A stretch of 64,000 bases of DNA, taken from the NCBI GenBank assembly GCA_036873755.1, contig JAVTVY010017321.1, positions 1 to 64,000 on the forward strand, read 5' to 3'. Position numbers and translations under genes: made by a program. Source of the stretch: Hanleya hanleyi. Lineage: Eukaryota > Mollusca > Polyplacophora > Lepidopleurida > Hanleyidae. Of the stretch, positions 12,104 through 22,304 are shown piece after piece. The notes under the pieces were generated by a model. It made no database searches and had not been told where the DNA came from. It saw nothing but the letters and a program-made list of their open reading frames with translations. Position 1 is the first letter of the stretch. Each line of letters starts with the position of its first letter.

Positions 12104-13736
12104 GCTGCAGGCCGACCCAGATGTACACTTGTCGCACCATCTTTAGTGTCTTGAACACACCGAGGTGTCCCCCAGTCGGGCTCTCATGACACTCCTTGAG
12201 TATCCTTTTGTGAAGGGCCCTCGGGACTATCAGTAACTTGGCCTTCTCCCGGCCTTGTACGTCATACCAACGTCGCACTAGGAGGTCTTCTTCCATGGCC
12301 AAGGCGTCATAGGCTCCCCACAGCGCTTTCGTTACCCCACTGTGTTGGCAGACTAGGTCCCACCGAGGTCTGGTACCAGTCTTCATCCACTCAATCACCG
12401 GTAGTAGCTCAGGGTCTGCAGCCTGGGCCACTGCAAATTCATCGTTAGGAGGAATTACGGTCACAACTCTCGCTGCCGCAGTCTCTCCGTCTTTGGTCTC
12501 AGAGGAACGACCACACTGCGTAAATGTACGTCTGCGTCCTCGGCGTGGTTGTCGTCTCGTCCTCTGCCCCCGCCTTGAACTTGAGCGTCCCTCTCCTGGG
12601 AAGCGCCTCTCAAGTTCTTCCCTCAGGATAGCAACCTTTGCTCGAAGACGGGCTGTCTCGTTCTCTTTATAATCTGGAGGTTCAGGAGATATATCTTCTC
12701 CAACGGCGACTCTCGCCGCGGGGTCAGGGCGTCGCCGCTGTGCGTCCTGGAAGGCCTCTACTTCCACTGCGGCATGCACAGCCTCATCTAAGGACTTCGG
12801 GCGGCACTGCCAGACTTTAAACCGTAAGTCATCTCCAATTGCCTCAAAGAATTGGTCACGGGCCAGGATGTCCTGGACTTCATCACCGGCGTCTGGGTAG
12901 GCCATCTGGCTGAGTCTCATCAGAGCTTGGCCCAGTTCGAGTAGACCTTCTCCCGTCTGTCGTCGTCTTGGCTTCAGCTTGGACTTATACAGCTCTGTTT
13001 GGTTAGGCGGGGCGAAGCGTCTCTCCAAGGCATCACGTAGGCAGATGAAATTTGCTTCCCCTGGTTTCATCTTCAGACTGGAGAGAACCTGTTGTGCTGG
13101 CCCCCGCAGGGATACGGCCGAGTGCTGTCCCTTCTCTTCCGGCGTCCATCGGTTCAAGGCTGCGGAATGCTCAAAGTGTACCAGGTGGTCTCTCCAGGGC
13201 GTACTTCCATCGTAGGTCGAAGCCTTAACCAACGTCTTACGGGAAACGGGGCTGGTCGTGGCTGTCGCCTCCCCACTGGTATCAGCCGCTGAACGCCACC
13301 CTTCTGCGACCCGGTCGCGGCCCTCTGCGACCCGGTCGCAAATCGTCTGTTCCCGTCCAGGCTGGTCTATGGGGGTTCTGGCAGTACCCTCCTCTTCGAC
13401 CCTGGGCGTGGACGTGTGCGCTGGGGCTCCCATCATCGTCTGATTGAAGGTCGCCTGCATCGTCTGCATCTGTGCCTGTAAGCTCTTGAGGCCCTCTAGT
13501 AGCGTTCGGATAGTCGACGGAGTCTCGGTCTCCACGATTGCGGGCGCTGACAGCACGGACGGTGCTTCTACAGGACTCACGTCTTCTGTCGTCCCCAATG
13601 TCGCTGACCCAGGTAACCCCATCCTCAGTCGCTCTCTGCCCTGTAGGATAGCTCGTAGGCCCGCTATGTCCGGACGCCTCGGTGTTGCTAGGGAACTCAT
13701 GGGTAATGGAGTTGTCAGCACGACGTGGTTGTCCAT
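11976..13736 (-). CDS. Gag fused in frame to the integrase HHCC zinc finger (element 2)
   Basis: A 586-aa frame starting at ATG 13736, about 45 nt after the primer-binding site. Residues ~60-110 include a helical stretch. Residues ~165-345 are a Gypsy Gag capsid domain (STPWRDHLVHFEHSAALNRW, LRDALERRFAPPNQTELYKS). An Arg-rich segment (~395-420) stands where a CCHC knuckle would be. It runs straight into the RNase H-integrase linker (AADPELLPVIEWMKTGTRPR) and an HHCC finger (HKRILKECHESPTGGH...CRSCDSCSRRK), then ends with a basic tail. Protease, RT, RNase H and the DDE core are missing. The frame contains two copies of the LTR palindrome, read as CDRVAEGRDRVAEG. The fusion is uninterrupted, so a product is possible. 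Confidence 0.75.
   Translation of the reverse strand: MDNHVVLTTPLPMSSLATPRRPDIAGLRAILQGRERLRMGLPGSATLGTTEDVSPVEAPSVLSAPAIVETETPSTIRTLLEGLKSLQAQMQTMQATFNQTMMGAPAHTSTPRVEEEGTARTPIDQPGREQTICDRVAEGRDRVAEGWRSAADTSGEATATTSPVSRKTLVKASTYDGSTPWRDHLVHFEHSAALNRWTPEEKGQHSAVSLRGPAQQVLSSLKMKPGEANFICLRDALERRFAPPNQTELYKSKLKPRRRQTGEGLLELGQALMRLSQMAYPDAGDEVQDILARDQFFEAIGDDLRFKVWQCRPKSLDEAVHAAVEVEAFQDAQRRRPDPAARVAVGEDISPEPPDYKENETARLRAKVAILREELERRFPGEGRSSSRRGQRTRRQPRRGRRRTFTQCGRSSETKDGETAAARVVTVIPPNDEFAVAQAADPELLPVIEWMKTGTRPRWDLVCQHSGVTKALWGAYDALAMEEDLLVRRWYDVQGREKAKLLIVPRALHKRILKECHESPTGGHLGVFKTLKMVRQVYIWVGLQRDVRQWCRSCDSCSRRKQAGKKPRSDKSRSPQKTKERHQRGE
13300..13342. repeat. Two LTR-type palindromes inside the gag frame
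   Basis: Two adjacent copies of GCGACCCGGTCGC lie within the Gag coding sequence and keep the frame. The same motif is otherwise confined to the LTRs of this element. Confidence 0.85.
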
Positions 13737-13780
13737 CTCTAGTAGTGGGTTGTTCTCTTCTGTTGTAGATCAGCCCAGAT

Positions 13781-13796
13781 CCCACCGCTGCCACCA
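13781..13796 (-). other. Primer-binding site of element 2
   Basis: On the minus strand TGGTGGCAGCGGTGGG follows the 5' LTR end (CGTTACA, 13807-13813) after about 10 nt. Its complement ends GCTGCCACCA, compatible with a tRNA-Leu-type 3' end. The identity of the tRNA is inference. Confidence 0.6.
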
Positions 13797-13806
13797 GTTT
13801 TCAATG

Positions 13807-16126
13807 TGTAACGTGTACGAGCAGGACCAGTCGTATTGTTTACGCAAAAAAAACGAATCAATAACCGGGATTGCCCACTGGCATTCTGGCCGTCACCTTA
13901 GTTAGCCCCTTCACTAGTAGAGATCCGGGGATTGAAGAGATGATCACAACCCTACAAGGATGACTGACGCTGATGTAAAGGTCTATTATGGTATATTCTG
14001 CACAAATAGTATACGCGATTACAGATAATAGCGTAGAACCGCGTGGCTTAGACAGAATGTCTAAGGAGATGTAACGTTATGCAGTAGAATAATATTTACA
14101 TATATGTACAGACTCTAGGAGAGTGTATGCAAATAAACTTGATGTTATATACAAATAATATAAGAGAGTGTGTGCATATAATTTTACAGTTACAGTTATG
14201 CTTTAAATATGTATGGGTACGCGATAAGGGCGGCCTGGTTGCTGGCCCTACACCTCTGTGTATAAGGGCGGCCTGGCTGCTGGCCCTTCACCTCTCCTGG
14301 CACAGGTGATCAAGGGCGGCCTGGTTGCTAGCCCTTTTCCCACACGATAACTGTATTTGCGACCCCCTGCGACCCGGTCGCAAGCTTCTGTGACCTTCTG
14401 CGACCCGGTCGCAGCCCGTCTGCGACCTTCTGCGACCCGGTCGCAAGTCGTCTTCTTCCGTCGTTGGAACGTTACGGCTGTAAGGCTCTCTCGATACACG
14501 ACACCCAGTCGTTGGAGTGTCTCTACGGATGTGGCAGCTCGTCGTCTTCTTCACCCCAAGTCGTCGGAACGTTACGGCTGTAACGCTCTCCCAATATATA
14601 CCCCCAGTCGTTGGAGCCCCTCCACGGATGTGGCAGCCCGTCGTCTTCTTCACCCCCAGTCGTCGGAGCCTGGCCCTAACTTGTCAGCTCACCAGTTTGC
14701 TTCCCGCACAGGTAAGTACAGCACGGCGTCTCAACCCTCACGGCTGCTGCGACCGTCTATAGACACGACCCGTAGCTACACAACTTCACGACGACTGTCC
14801 AGGTAAGAAACACGTACAGCTCGTCTTCCGTGGCCGTCACATCATCTACTTGGGTATATATTGCGTTATCATTTCATCTGGTACCGATGCAGCATCATTA
14901 CTGTCTGTAAACCGCTGATGGCGACTCTCTACGACCCTCTGCGACCCGGTCGCAAGCCTCTGCGACCCGGTCGCAATCCGTCTGCGACCTTCTGCGACCC
15001 GGTCGCAAGTCTCTCAGATTCCACGGTTTATCGACGTTTCTCGGGAGAAGAAGCCCGTCTTTGCTGTGCCCTGTCTTCTCTGTACTGTCTGTAATCTTTG
15101 TGGTCTCTTTCGCACCCGTACAGCGTCTCTGCGACCGTCTGCGACCTTTCTGCGACCTTCTGCGACCCGGTCGCCGACCTCACGGGCTGCACGATATGTC
15201 GTTGAATAACGGTAGGAGAGATTGGCTCTATTATCTCTGTATTTATAGTACATTTGCATATAATCTGAGGGTGGAGGGAATCCCTTATTATCGTCAAACG
15301 ATGACACCGACATCCAAATTTTACTGACCACGTCCCAGTGCCCCGGGCTGTTCAGCAAAACAGTGCCGATATCATACAATCTACTGGTATTGACCTATAT
15401 CCTTATTCTATACTGATGTCTGATCATGATTACCGTAATGTGCTACGCGGCAATACATGTCATGTTACAGTATTATAGAATACCCCCAGACTACAATAAA
15501 CACGCCAGTCGGTCTTCCCACTCTGTCGTGTTCCCTATACTTATAGTACAACACAAAAACACGGTTCCACACTGAAAATGCAAGCCGGCAAATTCTCATT
15601 GGATTCACGTGTTTTATACAGGTTGCACTAGCTACAGGATCTACAATCTTTTAGACTCCCAGGCCAAAACAATTACATTTGCGACCCGGTCGCAAAGTGC
15701 GCCAAAATCACACAATTTGGGCTGTACCTTGCGTGCTTCCTCCAGATCTGTCTTTTTGGTCTGCTTCGCTCGAAATGTCCGTCGCTGCTTATATACTGAG
15801 TGCACTCTCCGCACCCGAAAAGTCCCCACAGGAAGTTCCCCCACGAACGGAGACGTTTCGCCCGCCATGAAAGATCGTCTCTCACAGCGAAATTACAGTT
15901 CATAGTCCATAAACTAGAATGGCATCCTAATCTAGAACCTGTAGAGAATATTTCCCGTAATTGTCAACTTCTATCTTACTCTGGTAAGGAAGAAATACGG
16001 GGGACTCCATTTCCGTACACTGGCCTGCATCTCGCTGATGATACATGTCACGGTCGTTTCCCGCATTCCATTCTGGGTCACCCTCCATAGTCGAATCGTT
16101 CTCTGCACAAACGGTTAACCGTTACA
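13807..16126 (-). repeat. 5' LTR of element 2 (complete, ~2.3 kb)
   Basis: Runs from TGTAACGTG at 13807 to GGTTAACCGTTACA ending at 16126. It contains the three AGGGCGGCCTGG repeats (14227-14330) and palindrome copies near 14366, 14398, 14427, 14938, 14959, 14993, 15163 and 15680. Open frames here are read-throughs of these repeats, not genes. Confidence 0.85.
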
Positions 16127-17640
16127 AGTCTACTTGGAGCCCCAAAAAGACTGCAGCGCATGCTCTTGAGACATCAGAGGTTCGACTATGGAATGATGTG
16201 AAACGTATCTTGCGAACACTTTAAGTCGGGCATATTTGCCACTCACAAATGACGTGAAGATGGATGAAGACACAGTCAGCGTGGATGTCCGATCAATAAT
16301 GGAGATAGAAACTGAATGCATCAACATGCTACAGTATCTTCCAGTCACAGAGAAGACATTGACTGGCATCCAGCTGGCAACTAATCAGGACACCGACTTG
16401 AATCGTCTGAAGAACATAATCCTGAAAGGTTGGCCTGAAACTCGAACTGAACTTGACCAAGGTATTCAGGTTTACTTCCTCTTCAGAGAGGATCTGTCAG
16501 TTCAAAATGAAGTGATATTCAAGGGTGAACGTGTCATTCCACATACCCTGAAAGCTTATATAATGACCAAAATACACTCGAGTCACATCGGTGTTCAAGG
16601 TTGTCTTAGACGGGCACGCGATATTACGTATATATTGACCAAATATGAACCATGAATTAGAGGATTACATCAGCAAATGTGATGTGTGTAACACATTTCA
16701 GCATGAACAGCATAAGGAACCGATGGTGAGTCACGAAATCCCAATTCGCCCATGGCAATTCATTGGCTGTGAATTGTTCAGTGTCAACAGAAAAGATTAT
16801 CTTGTAACTGTCGATTATTTCTCTGATTTCTTCGAGATTGACCGCCTACATGACAAGACATCAAGAGAAGTAATCAGCGAATGATCTCATGAATTCATGT
16901 TGGACTTTTAACAGTTGGGAGTTTAACAGCACAACAGTATGAGTTTACTCCTGTTGCCAGTTCACCGACATATCCACAATCAAATGGTAAAGTGGAAAAT
17001 GCTGTCAGGACTGCGAAGAGACTGATGCGCAAGTCTGTTGAGGATTCTACACATCCATACCTGGCACTCTTGGCTTGACGAAACACACCATCTGAGGGTA
17101 TCCAATCCTCGCCAGCTCAACCACTATTCGGTCGGAGAACAAAAACCTGTCTTTCCAACATTCGCCAAACTGCTGATTCCCAGTGTTGTGGAGGATGTTT
17201 CGCGTAAACTTTTCAACCGGAAGGTAAAACAGACTAACTACTACAATCGCTCAACAAAGGAAATCCCTGTCCGCCATGATGGAGAAGTAGTTCGACGACG
17301 GAGAGAGTGGGTCAAGGCACGTGTCGCTGTTCAAGTTGATATAAGATCCTACCAAGTGCGAACTGAGGATGGTCGTGTGTATCGTAGAAATAGGCGACAG
17401 CTTCGATCATCAAATGAGAATCACACAACAGAATCACGAAGTATTACAGGTCCAAGGGTTACACCAAACATACCTACCTGTAGCCCAACTGTGCATGCCA
17501 ACGTACAAACGTCCATCCAATCAGCAGTAGCAAACAACGGAAAGGGATGTGGATCATATATCGTTACATTGACCACTGATGATGTGTAAACACGTCGTTG
17601 GGGCGAATTGTCACATTCTGCTGCAGAATTCGACATGAAA
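16127..17640 (+). pseudogene. pol: Decayed Gypsy pol remnant: RNase H linker to integrase C-terminus (element 3)
   Basis: Frames at 16236-16655, 16645-16884 and 17038-17589 cover successive integrase parts. They are an HHCC finger remnant (KIHSSHIGVQGCLRRARD, then ISKCDVCNTFQ), the first core strand (PWQFIGCELFSVNRKDYLVTV, where the usual catalytic Asp is Glu), YPQSNGKVENAV carrying the core Glu near 16975-17015, and a C-terminal domain (REWVKARV, YQVRTEDGRVYRRNRRQLR). Frameshifts and stops separate them. The left side was cut by insertion of element 2. It resembles the K02A2.6-like Gypsy group. Confidence 0.8.
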
Positions 17641-18184
17641 TTGAGAGTTGCTTAATTAAGTGGTTAAAATGGAATTATTTTGGTTCAAATGGTCAAATAT
17701 TGTATAAACTGTTTTTTATTTGAAACATTCATGGTGTTTTGTTCTGTTTAAACATCATCTGTGTTTATTATGTTGTGATTGTGATAATTTCTAGGCGCGT
17801 TTCTAGGTTTTGATATGCAGGATGTCAATTGTTTGATGGAAATGGGAGGGAAAATATTGTTTTCTATCAAGACAGTGGCTGATATTTGATTATTTTGGAA
17901 TTATTATTTAGATGAAAAGGACACGGTCCAAAATGACTTCCAGTCATAGGTACCTCCTATTTTGTGGAAGGCCCGTTGACCGAGTAGTTTAGATCGCCGA
18001 CTGGCGATTAGGTGCGTTACTCTTGGCGTCACTGGCGAATCCCTCTCGGGACTCTAGAATCTGTCCTATACTAAAATAGTTTAATCCCAAAATAACGAAA
18101 ATAGTGTACCGGTAATTTCATTATTTCCAATATCTCTCGCCAGGGGTCTGCCTCAGTCATAAATGCATTATCAGTTATGATATA
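17641..18184. other. Intergenic, with a possible tRNA-like SINE head
   Basis: AT-rich 3' sequence of the decayed element, then a tRNA-like segment at about 17968-18055. That segment has GACCGAGTAGTTTAG in A-box position and GGCGAATCCC in B-box position. It resembles Leu/Ser-type SINE heads but is diverged and has no clear target duplication. Nothing else is seen. Confidence 0.35.
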
Positions 18185-18560
18185 AGTAGTATATAAAGTG
18201 TCAATCTAGTCGCCTTTCTACGGTTGAGGGAAAATGTGGATTCAGTGTGGGTGGATGATGTCACGTCCTGCTCATGTGAAGGTTAAAGATCATTTCCCGG
18301 TCACGTGACTTCCGGTATCCATATGCGCATGTGCAGTCGGAGAATAGTAGAAAAAGACCTTTGAATGGACACTTTTGGGTCGAGGTGGGCGCATAGTGCG
18401 CCTACGGGATTACTACGCCGATCAAGTAATTTTCCCCGGAATCTGGAAACACTAAATTCATCCCTAAAATGCGGAAACATACATACATACACACATATAT
18501 CCTATAGTATGAGCGTGTGGTTCTCGTGGGGTAGACTCAGCGTCGGGAGCTCTCCCCATG
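18185..18560 (+). repeat. Left terminal inverted repeat of Polinton 1
   Basis: Shares, in inverted orientation with the right end, the blocks GTGGGGTAGACTC, ACATATATCC, ACTTGATCGG (inverted), TTCTACTATTC and GGATACCG. It has TCACGTGA at 18302-18309 and a TATA-like CTATAAAAC near 18581. The six bases before it (GATATA) are the candidate target duplication. Confidence 0.7.
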
Positions 18561-18712
18561 GATGCGACGACCTTCGGTTACGTCTATAAAACACGGTCTC
18601 TCTCGACCTTACTCTCTCTTTCCCATTGATATACAAGCATCTAGTCCGTCATTCAATATTCAGGCGTCGTCCATTAAAGAATTTCCGCGCCCTTAATCCA
18701 AAGACCTGGGTC

Positions 18713-18979
18713 ATGACAGAAACCTATGCGGCTTGCATTTTACAACATGCGACCGTGGGTAATTCGCTCATGGTGCTCGGGTCCATGTTTGCAGATGGCG
18801 ACGACAACGAGGGGCGACGCCACATCCTAGAAGACTTCACAGAGGCGGTATTTGCGAAAGTCAACCCCATGGACAGGTCTGCTATCACTCACCACTATGG
18901 AATATTACAGCTATCCTTAATGCCCGGACTATGGACCACGAGCGGTGACGCCAGAACTAGCGACGGCATAAATGTATAA
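18713..18979 (+). CDS. Unknown 88-aa protein near the Polinton 1 left end
   Basis: ATG at 18713 lies about 130 nt downstream of a TATA-like CTATAAAAC. The product is small and helical (AACILQHATVGNSLMVLGSM, RRHILEDFTEAVFAKVNPMD). I recognise no family. It is the first frame inside the left TIR, a position where Polintons often carry lineage-specific genes. It has no internal stop, unlike its neighbours. Confidence 0.4.
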   Translation: MTETYAACILQHATVGNSLMVLGSMFADGDDNEGRRHILEDFTEAVFAKVNPMDRSAITHHYGILQLSLMPGLWTTSGDARTSDGINV

Positions 18980-19189
18980 ATTCCCCACGCTGGGTCACTA
19001 CTTCAGGATGACGGATCATCTCGTACGTGTATGTCCCGTGTAACTCCCGAGGTTTTCCCCTAACGTGTATGATAAGTACGTGGAGATCATCGATAACATG
19101 GGAGGATATGTGCGACAGTGACCCGCCACAACCCCAACCGACAGTCATTTGGCTGACTAGGAGTGGTTGACCAAAATTCAAACGGGTGC

Positions 19190-19455
19190 TGAGTGGGGAA
19201 CTGGACGACCACCTCATCCATCTGTGTCACAATGTCTATGTCCGCCGCCGTACTTTCTTTGCTCAGTTGGCTCGACTGAATGGATCCACAATGCATTTCA
19301 CCCTGAATCACAATTTATGGCCCGCCTTCGAACAGGCCGTGCCGGGGATTGTCGGTGTGCTGGTCGAAGACCGGTCCAACAACGTGTTGGCTCTCAAAGC
19401 GGCGTTGCAAGATGCATTGGCAGAGCCCAATGGAATCCTACAGAAAGTGTTATAA
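19190..19455 (+). pseudogene. Unknown Polinton 1 ORF remnant
   Basis: An open stretch without a convincing ATG at its beginning reads LSGELDDHLIHLCHNVYVRRR and LWPAFEQAVPGIVGVLVEDR, then stops just before TTATAAATAAAGG. That AT-rich sequence could be a poly-A signal or the TATA box of the integrase gene. No family is recognised. It may be the 3' part of a truncated gene. Confidence 0.3.
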
Positions 19456-19499
19456 ATAAAGGCGGTTTAATCTACAAACATCAGTCGTCATTATGCAGC

Positions 19500-20224
19500 G
19501 TTGGGAGGTGTCGGACAATTGCTCAACAGACCCTTTCAGCAGTTTCTGAAAACCCACAAGGAGTACTTCTTTCATACGTACAACAATACAAAGACTTCAT
19601 TCGTCGAGAGGTTCAATCGCCCCTCCAAAGGCCGCATGTACAAGTACTTCAAGAATACACGGCGGTACCTCGATGCCCCCCGAAACTCGTGGACTGGTAC
19701 AATCGGGCCTATCATCGCAGTATCTAGAGAGCCCCCATCCAAATCATCCAGTGCAATGAAGTCCAAGTCTGGGCCGTGCTATCTCCCAGGGCATCCCTTC
19801 AACGCCCACGTTCCCATAAATTCCAGCGTGGTGATCAAGTGCGCATCAGTAAAGTCAAGGGCAGGTTCGATAAATGTATAAACTGTTAATAACCATATAG
19901 ATTTAGCGGCGGTGAACTGACACCGCGTATCTATTGTCGCGCTGTCAATACCTATTTATACACATGCATGTGAAAATTTGTATGTATATTTTCTCCTATG
20001 AAGGAGGTGAATAAAGATATATATATATATATATATAAATCATACCTCCCCAACTGGAGCAACGAACACTTCGTGATCTCTCGTCCTCTTCCCCGTCAAC
20101 CCACGGTATATGAACAGGAAGATCTCCAAGGGAAACCCCTGAAAGGCACGTTTTATGAGTTGAAGCCCTTGGAGAAATCCAGAGCAAATTACTACCGTGT
20201 GGAACCCATCCTGAAGGCCGAGTG
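19500..20224 (+). pseudogene. Polinton integrase, C-terminal two-fifths, broken
   Basis: The frame at 19501 carries the last part of a retroviral-type integrase core (NRPFQQFLKTHKEYFFHTYN, then TKTSFVERFNR with the catalytic Glu, and GRMYKYFK). A frameshift near 19675 moves the sequence to a second frame (PKLVDWYNRAYHRSI). The Polinton-specific C-terminal domain follows after an insertion (SYLPNWSNEHFVISR, KGTFYEL, NYYRVEPIL). The two catalytic Asp residues and the zinc finger are gone, removed by a deletion between about 19456 and 19500. It is non-functional as it stands. Confidence 0.82.
19876..20038. mobile_element. ~160-bp insertion splitting the integrase C-terminus
   Basis: The integrase reading breaks off after RFDKC and resumes at SYLPNW about 160 bp later. 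The insert contains a hairpin GCGGTG-AACTGA-CACCGC (19913-19930), an AATAAAG near 20011 and a (TA)n tract at 20018-20036. It resembles a small retroposed or MITE-like sequence. Target duplications are not clear. Confidence 0.5.
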
Positions 20225-20479
20225 ACGCCGAGGCAAGACGTATCACTTCTTGAAGTGTCAAGGCTGGCCGAGTTCATTTAATTCGTGGGTCCTCGCCAAC
20301 CAGATGAAACGGATATAAAACGCTTCACAGGAATCGGAGTTCAGTCTGTCCCCAGAAATGGACAGAGGGCGACTGTCACGGTAACTACTACACCCCGGAC
20401 ATGGCGGATATCTCCAAAACGGCTTGTGACTCCATACCAGATTTACAACAACGACTTACCACTCCAAAGGACACAACTC

Positions 20480-21134
20480 CAGCCATGGACCCCCCAATGG
20501 CATCTTCCCTTCACTTGACTCACTGCGGGTCCGACGTGGTCAGGCAAGACACATTTCGCCCAGAGCTCATTCAACACATCGTGTGGTGCTACAGAGAATG
20601 AAAGACGACCTATGCGACGATGCTCCACGTCACCTTTGTAGAAGGATTCTCAACCAGTCCGACTTGGAACCGGACACCTTGGTGGTTGTCGACGATCGCA
20701 TGGTGGAAACCGATGCCCGAGTGACCCAGTTATCTACCAAAGGCAGTCATAATCGGAGACTCTGTGTCATCTACATCGTGCAAAATTTGTTTAATAAAAA
20801 CAAGGAGCATCGGAACATCAGTTCGAATGCTCACTACCTGGTGGTGATTAAAAACCTGAGAGACACCGCTCAACTGTTGCATCTGGCGAGGCAACTGTAT
20901 CCGGGGTGCACCCAGTTTGCGTGGGAAGCCTTTGACGATGCGATGACCCCTCAGTACGGCTATATGCTCATCGACATGAAACAAGCCACTGCTGACCACC
21001 TTTGTCTATGGACCGGTATCTCTCCGGGAGAGACTCAATACGTCTATATGCCGAAGAAAGACGCCACACAAGGACAGGCTCTCAAATGGAAGGTTGGCGT
21101 TGGACCACAGCGATCGTACAAGAGCGTGATGTAA
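20480..21134 (+). pseudogene. Polinton packaging ATPase (FtsK/HerA, A32-like), frameshifted
   Basis: A Walker A motif GPTWSGKT reads in one frame at 20528-20551. The next residues (FRPELIQHIVWCYRE) read in another frame, and a third carries VTFVEGF. The main frame 20583-21134 has Walker B TLVVVDDRMVE, then TQLSTKGSHNRRLCVIYIVQNLF and NAHYLVVIKN, typical of Polinton DNA-packaging ATPases. The enzyme drives DNA packaging into capsids. At least two indels break the N-terminal part. A hairpin 3' module follows the stop. Confidence 0.85.
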
Positions 21135-21135
21135 A

Positions 21136-21222
21136 CCTACCCAATGTGGCTCCTCCAGGATGGGTAGGCTGTCATGGAGGGAAATAATAAAATGATTTGA
21201 TTGTTATCCTTGTTTTTTTTTA
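21136..21222 (+). terminator. 3' hairpin module after the ATPase
   Basis: A stem-loop CTACCCA...TGGGTAG (21138-21168) is followed by GGAGGGAAATAATAAAATG and a T-rich stretch containing CCTTGTTTT. The same order recurs after the zinc-finger gene of Polinton 1 and after both zinc-finger genes of the 36-43 kb palindrome. It is probably an mRNA 3'-end or polyadenylation element. Confidence 0.6.
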
Positions 21223-21429
21223 TATGCCATACACTCGAGGCAGGCCACCTCATCACCTATAGAACGAGGGGTCCTAGACTCTTATCGTTAGTTGTGGCGT
21301 CATATCGGTTCGAGTACGGAAGCATGCTCCAACGCTCCGGGTGCTGAAAGCAGCCCCACCTGATTGATCCAGACCATTGTCCGTGGCGCGAACCCCGTCC
21401 TCGTGTGCTGTCTTTGTGACATTGGACTC

Positions 21430-22086
21430 AATATCTTAAAGGAAGTAGTCCAAAGTTTCGAATTATTGGTCCCCCTCAAAAATATTTATACATTAGAGCG
21501 CCCGAGTCTGACCACATGATAATTATCTTTCCTTTTTTGATAACCAGTATTTATAGTACCAAGCTTCTAGGTACAGACATTCCTTCAAAATGACATATGT
21601 GGATGGGTGGCTCGATTGAGCTATATGGCGGATCGGGCCGCGAAGTCAACCTTCGTCAGCCTCAGTTTCGTACGTTTTTCATGTGTTTAAAAATAGGGTT
21701 ATGTTGCATATGGGGTATGTGACAAAAATCGGTGTGGTCGACCCCATATTTTGAATAGCTTTTTTATCTTGCCTCCAGACGGAGAACACTGGGGAGAAAT
21801 CTTATTGAAATCGATTGTCAAGATTTCTCCAGGAAACGAACGAAATATGGCGTCTTTTGGGTCATTTTAATAGATTTTTCAGAAAGTACGTTCCGAGGAA
21901 AGAAAATTTATCTCGGGTTAAATTTGCATAACTGGTTTGTATGTTAAATTAATGGTATGAGCATTTCCATGAAGAAAATATGTACTTTTATATGGGTTTT
22001 CTGCATGGTTTGGCAACTCGGAAAGACGGAAGGACTATATCAAGGGTTTATTTCCAGCAACGAGGGGTCTTCTGTGGACTGCACCC
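21430..22086 (+). mobile_element. MITE family copy C
   Basis: Ends TGTGGACTGCACCC like copy A. It matches copies A and B along its length: ATTTATAGTACC against ATCTATAATACC, CGGAGAACACTGG, TTTTTCAGAAAG and AAATATGTACTTTTA. The left end is diverged, so its exact start is uncertain. It lies directly upstream of, or in the 5' part of, the hydrophobic-protein gene. Confidence 0.6.
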
Positions 22087-22289
22087 TAAAAGGCGATGTT
22101 CCTCTGAATCCCGTTCAGAAGGCCGAGTTGGTCAAGCACAAGACAGGTCTCCGTACCCTGGTCCAAAAGCGAGTCCCACAGGCACAGGAAAACAGGATCT
22201 CACAGAAAGGCGGGATTCTCTGCGCCATTTTAGCGCCTTTGGCTGCTACTGTGCTATGCCCCGTGTTGGGTGGACTCTTCGGTCGATGA
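22087..22289 (+). CDS. Polinton small hydrophobic protein (5' end disrupted)
   Basis: The authentic part begins after the MITE end and reads NPVQKAELVKHKTGLRTLVQ, followed by a Gly/Ala/Leu-rich C-terminal hydrophobic segment (ILAPLAATVLCPVLGG). Small basic-then-hydrophobic proteins of this build are common between the ATPase and capsid genes of Polintons. Their role is thought to be virion-associated. The in-frame ATG at 21957 lies within the MITE, so residues upstream of about 22087 are not original. Confidence 0.6.
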
Positions 22290-22304
22290 TGGAGCATACG
22301 TCAA

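Larger units (their letters stand above)
8308..16126 (-). mobile_element. Internally deleted Gypsy-type LTR element with ~2.3-kb LTRs (element 2)
   Basis: Two long direct repeats, 8308-10794 (left part cut off by element 1) and 13807-16126, flank a 3.0-kb interior. On the minus strand the LTR begins TGTAACGGTTAACC and ends CGTTACA, a TG...CA pair with short inverted ends. The primer-binding site is at 13781-13796, and the purine tract GGAAAGGCGGCGGATG abuts the 3' LTR at 10795-10811. The interior codes for Gag joined to the integrase zinc finger. Protease, RT, RNase H and the integrase core are absent, so it is non-autonomous. The outer left ~370 bp of the 3' LTR must lie beyond the window. 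Confidence 0.85.

Noticed and set aside
11280..12146. 288-codon plus-strand open frame
   Set aside because: It mirrors the minus-strand frame in GC-rich sequence, is Ser/Pro/Ala-rich without domains, and runs against the element's direction.
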